Assembly (NCBI GenBank): GCA_036897625.1
Contig: JAYMTA010000382.1
Span: 1 to 30,135 of the forward strand
Length of the DNA stretch: 30,135 nt
Direction: 5' to 3'
From: Pelargonium cotyledonis
Taxonomy: Eukaryota > Streptophyta > Magnoliopsida > Geraniales > Geraniaceae
A model generated the notes under the pieces. That model was not told where the DNA came from. It ran no database searches and saw only the letters and a list, made by a program, of their open reading frames with translations. Shown here piece by piece: positions 22,806 to 30,135 of the stretch. Both the position numbers and the translations under genes were made by a program. Each line of letters starts with the position of its first letter. Within the stretch, counting starts at the first letter, position 1.

Positions 22806-25800
22806 ATGTTTTTCTGCTACTCACTCATGCCCATCAGAGCCTCCTGTTCCTCCATCTTCATCGTCTGTTTCACCGTTTTGCTCGCTTTCCTGCTATCTTG
22901 CTCCAGCTTTACCCACACAGGTTACCTCTTGCTTTACTTCTCTGCAACCCTCATATCTTTTCTAAATTCTAAACCTTTGAGTTGGTTCTTGGGCGTTTCT
23001 TGGTTGTGATAGCTAATGCATTTTCTTGGGACTGATTTTTTTTTTTTTTTTTGGCCTGTGGGTTATTCACTGGTGTGAACTGTGAAGTGCTGGATGGGGG
23101 TTTCAATCTTGTTTATTTGAGTTTGTTTTTTCAGAAATGAGGAAATGGGGTTTTCTTTATTTGTTTCAAGTCCTGGCATTTATTTTCATTTGGTGTAATT
23201 TGATGCTTGTGATGATGGGTTTTAATGGAAACCAAGGGTTTAGGCTTGGAGTTTCTTTTCTGTAATCCGACCTTTTACTATAGTTAGAGGGTCTACTTCG
23301 TTTCTTGGGCTGTGTTCAGTTACAATATGTTGTATGCTTTCACTGCATTACAGAGATTTTTGGTGTAGTTGGTCATGGTGTTTGAAGAAAGTTCACATTC
23401 TGTTTCATGTCATTTTTCTCTAATTCATGAACCATTTTGTGTAATTTGATGTTCATGTTAATGGGTTTTTGTTGAAACCAGAGGTTTTGCTCTTTTTCTT
23501 GGATGCTTTATTTAACTTGGAGTTCTATTAACAAGATGATGAGTTTGAAATGGTAAAACTTTTATATATGCATTTCCAGATTCAAAATCATTATTTTTTC
23601 AGGAGTTTTCTTTATAATGTTTACAACTATAGTATACTGTAATAAAGGGTTTATGTTGATTTATAATGGGTATTGATTAAGATTCATTTGCTTGGACTGC
23701 TAATTTATTCTGAAGAAATTGCTTCCGAATCTCATTACTAGATATAAATAGAGGTTTTTCTCTGATTTGAGGACTAGGGATTTCAGTTTCACTACTACTC
23801 TCTTGTCTTATTCTGTTCGGTATCCTTAAGTTTATGGAGAAGATTTTGATCATAAGAATCATAGTTTCTGGTTCAATTCCTCTACTAACAATGCATTTAT
23901 GCTGTGTTCTGCTAAAAGTAATTGAATATTGTTTTATTGGTTTGGTGCTAAAATTAGTAATAACGTAGCCAATATATTTACCTGTGTTGTTGTCATTGCC
24001 TAACTAATTTTACAAATTGTAGGATCACTCTGTTAGTAATTTTGTGATATACTTCCTAGTTTCTAATATCCATTTTTTAAATCATTTTCAGAAGCCTATG
24101 ATCCACTTGATCCTACTGGCAACATCACAATCAAATGGGATATTATCACCTGGACTCCTGATGGCTATGTTGTAAGTATTGTTATTATTATTAAGTCAAG
24201 TCTCTTTCTCTCTCGCGCACACACACTCACACACTACCTCATAATGAGCATCATCACAATCACATAAAACATAATGCAGTTGTTTATTGAGGTGGCCACA
24301 TACCATTCTGTTCTGATGATTGATTGAGGTCTATTTAGCTCCCTATTTCCCTTGAACTATACTCTGAGGATTAGTCCACAAAATGACCATAGTGATTTTG
24401 TCTATATCTTAGGTATTTTTCTTTTGTGAATTTCTGTACCACCATATTTAATTGGATTTGTCTCTCTGATTGAAGTTATCTAATTATCATGTAATGGAAA
24501 GTTCAGGCTGTGGTCACAATGTACAACTTCCAGCAATATCGTCACATTCAAACACCAGGTTGGACGCTGGGATGGACTTGGGCTAAGAGGGAGGTGATAT
24601 GGAGCATGCTGGGAGGCCAGACCACGGAGCAAGGAGATTGCTCAAAATTTAAAGGGAACATCCCACATTGCTGTAAAAAGAACCCAACAGTGGTTGATCT
24701 GTTGCCAGGAACTCCTTACAACCAGCAGATAGGGAATTGCTGCAAAGGAGGAGTACTGAGCTCATGGGCACAAGATCCCGCGAATGCAGTGGGCTCATTC
24801 CAGCTTAGTGTTGGTATGTCTGGATCTAACAACAAAACAGTGAAGGTGCCTAAAAACTTTACTTTGAGTGCACCAGGACCTGGTTACACATGTGGACCAG
24901 CTAAAATAGTCAGACCTAGTAGATACTTGACACCGGATAGAAGGAGAGTCACACAGGCTATGAGTAAGTTATTTACCTCTATGTCATTCTTTAGATTCTT
25001 TTATGTTGGTTCCTTTTTGCCTGAAATATCAATCCAGCTCCATGATCATGTATGTTGCTGGTGACACTGTTAGTTAAGGAAAAAAATTAGCTGCCAAGAT
25101 TTTCTGACATGACGTAAATGGTGTGAGAATCATGATTAGGATTCAAAGAATAATTTAAATAAAATTAAGATGGAGATTATTTTTTTGTTCAAAATTTATT
25201 GTAAATCATGATTGTGAATCATTGTTGACCTTGCTTCTCCCTTATTTTTGGTAGTGACATGGAATGTTACATGCACATATTCACAATTCTTGGCCCAAAA
25301 AACTCCCACTTGTTGTGTGTCGCTCTCATCCTTCTACAATGATACTATAGTATCATGCCCAACGTGTGCTTGTGGCTGCCAGAACCATAATAATCAGTCA
25401 GGAAGCTGTGTAAAGTAAGTTCTCTCAGCCAAAATACATTACCTTTTCTTCTACATGTGTCTTGTGCTGCAATTTACTAAAAACTTTTGGTGTGTTCTTT
25501 ACAGCCAAAACACACCACATCTAGCTTCTGTTGTTGCAGGTCTTGGGAAGAACAGCAAAGCACCCGTTGTCCAATGCACTGAACACATGTGTCCGATCAG
25601 AGTTCACTGGCACATTAAGCTGAACTACAAGGAGTATTGGCGCGCTAAGATCACAATTACAAATTTCAATTATAATATGAACTATACACAGTGGAACTTA
25701 GTCGTCCAACACCCTAACTTTGACAACCTGACACAGATTTTCAGCTTTAACTACAAGTCAATAACTCCATATGGATCTATTAGTAAGTTTTGCCACCCCT

Positions 25801-26314
25801 TCTGATAGTTTGCTCTGTCAGTATTTGCATATTGTGGAACTTTTCAAGTAGTTAATGATGCATCTGAACCTATTAGTTTGCATGCTAGTTTATATTGTTG
25901 TCTATGAAGTACATCTCAGCCAGATTATTATTTCATAGTTCCATGTTATTATGTGTGCTTTTTTCCCCTCTATCCCTTGTGTTCTTGAACCTGTAAATTA
26001 ATATAATTCATCTTTCAACAGATGATACTGCAATGCTGTGGGGAGTGCCGTTCTACAATGACTTGCTCATGCAAGCTGGTCCTTTTGGTAATGTACAATC
26101 AGAACTACTTTTCCAAAAGGAGATGTCATCTTTTACCTTTGACAAGGGGTGGGCTTTCCCTAGAAGGATCTATTTCAATGGTGACAACTGTGTCATGCCT
26201 CCTCCTGAAGCCTATCCATGGTTGCCAAATTCTAGTTCAATGCTTGCTGTCTCCCAGCTTACTCTACTCATGACTTTCTTATCAGCATTGGCACTTTTGT
26301 GTGGGCATGCTTAA
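22806..26314 (+). CDS. COBL: COBRA-like GPI-anchored protein (COB/COBL1 clade)
   Basis: Six exons: 22806-22920, 24092-24171, 24507-24963, 25255-25414, 25505-25782, 26022-26314. They encode 460 residues, as expected for COBRA. The protein has an N-terminal signal peptide (about 1-38), then AYDPLDPTGNITIKW opening the mature protein, a carbohydrate-binding-like N-terminal domain (PGWTLGWTWAKREVIWSM), the diagnostic CCVS (237-240) and Cys-rich CPTCACGC, several N-glycosylation sites, and a hydrophobic C-terminal tail (about 440-458) preceded by small residues (SSS), which is a GPI-attachment signal. The family acts at the outer plasma membrane face in oriented cellulose deposition and cell expansion. 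All phases close. The first intron is long (1171 bp). The exact orthology (COB versus COBL1/2) needs a tree. Confidence 0.93.
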
Positions 26315-26819
26315 AGTTCTTAGCAAGGCCATACTGTAAATTTTTTGACCTCAAGCAAATTGAAGTGATTGATTCGTCTTGCCATGGCTACAAGAGGGTC
26401 AAGATCATTGAGGTGCACAGTTAGTGTGTATTTGTCATATGCACTGGTGTGTGAATTCTCCACCATCTGACTGTGCATTGTATATTCAATCTTGATGCTA
26501 TTATTGCAATTCATTGTAATTGGTGGTTGTAGTAACTGTGTTTTTGTATCGTGACATCCATTTATATGACAAGTTCCTTAGATAAAAGTTAGAATTTCTT
26601 TTTGCCTGTACTGGAGATAAATGTACTGAAACAGCTGACAAAATTTGTGTTATTAAGAGATTCGCATACTCTGTTTCTGTACACAAAATTCATGCTTTTC
26701 TTTCAATACAAGTAGCTATATGGCTCTTTCAAAGAATATGAGATTGTGTAGCATACCAGTGGTTCCAATCACTGGATCCTTGGCTGCCAAACTTTTTACA
26801 ATTTGAAACTCATTCCAGG
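26315..26819. other. Convergent 3' region between the two COBRA-like genes
   Basis: The 505-bp spacer is shared by the 3' UTRs of the two convergent genes. No canonical AATAAA is obvious on either strand, and no gene is supported. Confidence 0.5.
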
Positions 26820-28555
26820 TTACCAGAAAGCAATTAATAGGACAAGCAGTGATAGCGAAGAAATGAGTTTTCGCGAGGAGAGTAGGTTTGTGGGGGAGGA
26901 ATTAGGTAGGTATGGATAGGAGTCTGGCGGAGGAAGCATACACTCATCGCCATTAAAGTAGATCTTCCGCGGGAATGCCCATCCCTGCTTGAAGGTGAAG
27001 GTGTTAATGTCCTTCTCAAGAAGCACCTCAGACTGAACATTTCCAAATGGTCCAGCTTCCATCAGCAGATCATTGTAAAATTTGGTGCCATAAAACATTC
27101 CAGTGTCATCTGCGTAGGCATATATCATTAGAATGCAACTGACATGGAAAACTAAGATAGAGAAACTGGATTATGTGCTTACTGATGGACTGATAGGGAA
27201 CAAGAGGCTTGTAGTCGAAGCTGAAAACTTGTGTGACGTTGTTAAGGTTCGGATGCTGGACAACAAGAGTCCAGAGCGTGTAGTTCATCCGATAGTTGAA
27301 GTTAGTGATTGAAACCTTGACGCGCCAGTAGTCCTTGTAGTTGAGCTTGACATGCCAGTGTACCCTGATTGGGCACATATGCTTTGTGCATTGGAGCAGA
27401 GGAGAATTATCTTTTCTAGGGGTGTTCACTCCAACCATGCTTAGAATCTTTGAATCACTCCTACCAACCAGAAACTGATTCTAATTAGGATCCTGTGATG
27501 TAAACATTTGGAAGAAATGAAAATACATGGTAATGGTAGCTTACTCCACACAGTTTTCTTTGTTTTGGCAGCCACAGGAGCAAGTTGGACAAGGAGTGAT
27601 TGTCTCATTGTAGAAAGATGACAAAGAGACACAACAACTCGGGTTTTTGCTTGCAAGAAACTGTGAGTAAGTGCAGGTCACATTCCATGTCACTGCATAA
27701 TGTACACAACAACATTCACATTAGTAAATATTCTTTGATCTTTTCATAGTGTTATGACAGATGAAACTGAGGAAATCAACAGGACTCACTGAGGGCCTGA
27801 GTTTTACGCCGGCGATCAGGGGAGAGGAAGTTGGTAGGAGGCACAATCTTTGCAGGACTGCAGGTGTATCCGGGTCCTGGACCGAGCAGAGTGAAGTTCT
27901 TGGGGAGAATCACAGTCTTGTTAGTAGTACCTGCCTGACCGACGCTGACCTGAAAAGACGAGACAGCAGATTGGGGATCTTGTCCCCAAGATCCGACCAC
28001 TCCTCCTTTGCAGCAATTGGCAATTTGCTGATTGTAAGGGACACCGGGGAGCAAGTCCACAACAGTAGGGGTTTTCTTGCAGCAATGAGGTACATTCCCT
28101 TTAAACTTGGAGCAGTCACCTTGCTCAGTGGTCTGTGCCCCAACCATGGACCATATCACTTCTTTTTTAGCCCATGTCCATCCCAGGGTCCAACCCGGAC
28201 TCATGATGTGCCTGTACATTTGGAAATTGTTCATTGTCACAGTAGCCTGCAAGCACAGCATGAATCATTTTTAACACAAAATGATCGAATTTGAAACCAA
28301 CATATGTTATATATAGTTGTTGAAATGGTGTGTACATACCACATAGCCATCTGGGGTCCAAGACATGATGTCCCATTTGAGCGTAATGTTCCCGGTTGGA
28401 TCCAAGGGATCATATGCAGCTACAATCACAAATCATATTCGGTTAACAAAGGGGAAAAAAGTAGATTATGGAGTAATGTGGAGAGTAGCTATTGCTGATA
28501 TACCTGTGCGGGAAAAGATAGCGAAGAACGCGAAAGCTGCTATAAGCAATCTCAT
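26820..28555 (-). CDS. COBL4: COBRA-like protein 4 (secondary wall)
   Basis: Six exons: 28555-28504, 28419-28340, 28246-27790, 27692-27545, 27460-27183, 27109-26820. They encode 434 residues. There is a short signal peptide (about 1-18) followed by AYDPLDPTGNITLKW, the cellulose-binding-like domain, CCVS (216-219), Cys-rich CPTCSCGCQN, and a hydrophobic C-terminal GPI-anchor signal. Words such as NNFQMYRHI, NVPHCCKKTPTVVDLLPGV and FDYKPLVPYQSINDTGMFYG match the COBL4/IRX6/BC1 clade, which is required for cellulose in secondary walls of xylem and fibres. Exons 2, 3 and 5 have exactly the lengths of the neighbouring plus-strand paralog (80, 457, 278 nt). ATG at 28555 is the only in-frame ATG giving a signal peptide. 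AC elements upstream fit MYB control. Confidence 0.95.
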
Positions 28556-29116
28556 GACGATCTCTATGCCGATATGGTGTAAAGAAGAAGGTGAGAATTG
28601 GGAAACAAGGTGCAATATTAATGGAGAAGATAGGAGATGGCTTAGGCTTACCAACTGGTTGTTGTTGGTAATGACTTAATAATATTTTTGGTTCCATATT
28701 TTTTGCTTTTCCCATATCTTGAAGCAAAGGGTTAGGTTAGGTGAGATTGGCGGGAGATGAGAAAGATCGGTCTGAGAACTACACCTTAACTGTCTCGGAC
28801 CGGTTCTGGTTGATGTGAATTTACCAAATTTTACAGGATTGTTTGCACTTACAAGTGACATTTAAGTTGCTTTAATTGGCAACTTGTAAATTTGTTTGAT
28901 TACCCATTGAAAAGATGAATTTTGGTTTCCAGATTTGATGATGGTGATCAAAATGAGTCACAGCTCACGTTTGGTTTTAAAATTGCAAGGGTCAAACTCA
29001 TGTTTAGTAGAGAACGTACAGTAGTGAGTCTCTATCCAGTTAAAAAGAGACATCCCAACAGCTTATGCTTCAATAGTTGACTTTACATTCTCCATAAAAA
29101 AAAGGTTCAAAATGGT
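28556..29116. other. COBL4 upstream region
   Basis: Promoter and 5' leader of COBL4 on the minus strand. It contains two overlapping AC elements (28731-28742). Other matches to the secondary-wall MYB pattern are ACCAACT (28650-28656), ACCAAAT (28823-28829) and, on the minus strand, ACCAAAC (plus-strand 28970-28976). No gene. Confidence 0.55.
28731..28742 (-). promoter_or_regulatory. Tandem overlapping AC / SMRE elements
   Basis: On the coding strand of COBL4 the sequence reads ACCTAACCTAAC, i.e. two overlapping ACCTAAC copies (plus-strand GTTAGGT at 28731-28737 and 28736-28742), about 180 bp above the ATG. ACCTAAC is an AC-III element and fits the MYB46/MYB83 consensus known for secondary-wall genes. 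Confidence 0.6.
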
Positions 29117-29474
29117 CCATAAGCTATACAGTTCGTGACATTTTTGTCCATTAATTATCAAACGTGTTATTTAAGTTTAAAAGATAAGCGAAATAGTCGT
29201 TATTTTTTAAACGTTTCCAAAAACCGAGCTCCCATCAGGACATTCCGTCAAAATACTAATGGAATCCGTTAAGTCTTGATAACGTGAATTTTATTCAAAA
29301 AATAATTTTTTTATGAAAATTAAACGGTTCCATCAGTGATTTTGACGGAACATTCTGATAGGACTCGGTTTCGGAAACGTATGGACTATAACAAATATTT
29401 TGCATATCTTTTGAACTGAAATAACACGTTTGATAGTTCAAGAGCCAAAATGACACGGACATGATAGTTCATGA
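29117..29474. mobile_element. Fold-back MITE (almost entirely inverted repeat)
   Basis: The left arm (about 29117-29280) and right arm (about 29306-29474) are inverted copies around a short AT-rich centre. The best block is 29157-29186 versus 29405-29434, with 28 of 30 positions paired. A second block includes TTCCGTCAAAAT in both arms. The whole would fold into one long hairpin. It has no coding capacity. A clean target-site duplication was not visible, so the family (Mutator- or hAT-derived) is open. Confidence 0.8.
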
Positions 29475-30067
29475 TTTTTTGGGAGGAAGATGAATTTTTC
29501 TTCTTGGATTATTTTCATGCATATTGGGCCACCAGGTGGCTACTAATGGGCCTAGGCCTTTAAACATGAGTTGGGCTTTTTTTTACATGATCACTTGCTC
29601 TCTGAATAGAATCCATGCGTAATAAATGCAAAACCGGGTCTCAATACATTGACTCCAGTCAGGTCCATTTGAGATACCAATGAACATTAAATACGTATTT
29701 AGTTGACAAGTTCAATACAAGAAACTAAAAAGGGCATGAACTAGAAAAGGAAAAGGAATGGAACATTCTGAGTCAATCCAGAACACCACCACCCCAAGCA
29801 AATTTTATCTTAGATTCATGCGAAAACAGGAGGCTAGCTCGCCCCTGGTTTCTTACGAAAGTCAAAAATTAAAAGCCCACCGTCAATAAAACCAACTCAC
29901 CACCACCATGCACTCTTGTTCTTATATAAATATCCGTACAAATTGAATATTGCAATCCAACACTTCCCACCAAAACACACAGACACAGACACATTCTTGA
30001 CTGCTGTTCTCTTTGTCTTTGGCATCACACAGAAGAAGAAGAAGAAGAAGAAGAAGAAGGAGTCGTC
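29475..30067. promoter_or_regulatory. Promoter and 5' UTR of the B12D-like gene
   Basis: A TATA box (TATATAAA, 29923-29930) lies about 140 bp before the ATG at 30068. A purine-rich leader with a (GAA)n run (30031-30060) directly precedes the start. Upstream of about 29800 I see nothing recognisable. Confidence 0.6.
30031..30060 (+). repeat. (GAA)n microsatellite in the 5' UTR
   Basis: About nine AGA/GAA trinucleotides end seven bases before the ATG at 30068. Confidence 0.9.
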
Positions 30068-30091
30068 ATGGGACGTTGGGTGAAACCTGAG
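30068..30091 (+). CDS. First exon of a probable B12D protein (partial)
   Basis: ATG begins a 24-nt first coding exon reading MGRWVKPE, followed by a donor GTAATT at 30092. This N terminus is the one I know from plant B12D proteins. These are small mitochondrial proteins related to the MLRQ/NDUFA4-type subunit of the respiratory chain, with a single membrane segment, and several are linked to germination and senescence. A TATA box and a (GAA)n leader stand at the right distance upstream. The remaining exons lie beyond the window, so identification rests on eight residues plus the exon layout. Confidence 0.55.
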
Positions 30092-30135
30092 GTAATTAAA
30101 ATGGTTTAATTTCATGGATTAGTTTCTGAGAGTTT

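Noticed and set aside
23860-23885. B-box-like GGTTCAATTCC in COBRA-like intron 1
   Set aside because: No A box at a suitable distance, no tRNA cloverleaf, no tail or target duplication.
27761-28294. 177-residue plus-strand open frame
   Set aside because: It lies antisense to COBL4 exon 3, whose protein is unmistakable; the plus frame has no recognisable features.
28466-28654. In-frame extension upstream of the COBL4 ATG
   Set aside because: The open frame begins with TTG and has no ATG before 28555; the 28555 start gives a proper signal peptide.
1-30135. CRISPR arrays, bacterial operons, viral integrations
   Set aside because: No regularly spaced repeats of the right kind, no prokaryotic gene organisation, and no viral coding remnants were seen; the content is ordinary plant nuclear DNA.

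Overview
This is a stretch of eudicot plant nuclear DNA. It has AT-rich intergenic and intronic sequence, GT-AG introns, and a set of typical land-plant gene families. Codon-level similarity and repeat style are compatible with a woody rosid such as Rosaceae, but that is an impression and the species cannot be fixed from the window. I see no bacterial, viral or CRISPR-type locus, and no gene cluster that reads as a new multi-gene system. The interest lies in gene models that must be assembled across introns and in several transposon-derived structures.

Layout from left to right. 1-1679 is intergenic and holds a short tRNA-derived SINE with target-site duplication (241-393). 1680-4742 (-) is an intact two-exon CC-NB-LRR resistance gene, followed by its upstream region and a truncated CrRLK1L-type receptor kinase fragment (5582-5831, -). 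6398-8800 (+) is a seven-exon gene for a small Cys-rich C9orf85/DUF2039-type protein. 9500-10909 (+) is a single-exon, membrane-anchored methyltransferase-like protein. 11421-18606 (-) is a six-exon mitochondrial carrier of the SLC25A44 type. Its last coding exon is only 26 nt and lies behind a 1.4 kb intron that carries a TG-rich minisatellite.

18607-22805 is a long intergenic block. It contains a ~1.2 kb element with ~105 bp terminal inverted repeats and a GC-rich core, resembling a non-autonomous or gene-capturing MULE. 22806-26314 (+) and 26820-28555 (-) are two convergent COBRA-family genes, a COB/COBL1-type and a COBL4-type. They share exon structure and are probably an old inverted duplicate pair. 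The COBL4 promoter side carries two overlapping AC elements (28731-28742) and, further out, a ~360 bp fold-back MITE. The window ends in exon 1 of a probable B12D gene (30068-30091, +).

The genes do not form an operon-like unit. The only functional pairing is the two COBRA-like GPI-anchored proteins of cellulose deposition. All exon boundaries were derived by reading frames through GT/AG sites and matching family patterns from memory; no alignment or transcript evidence was available.
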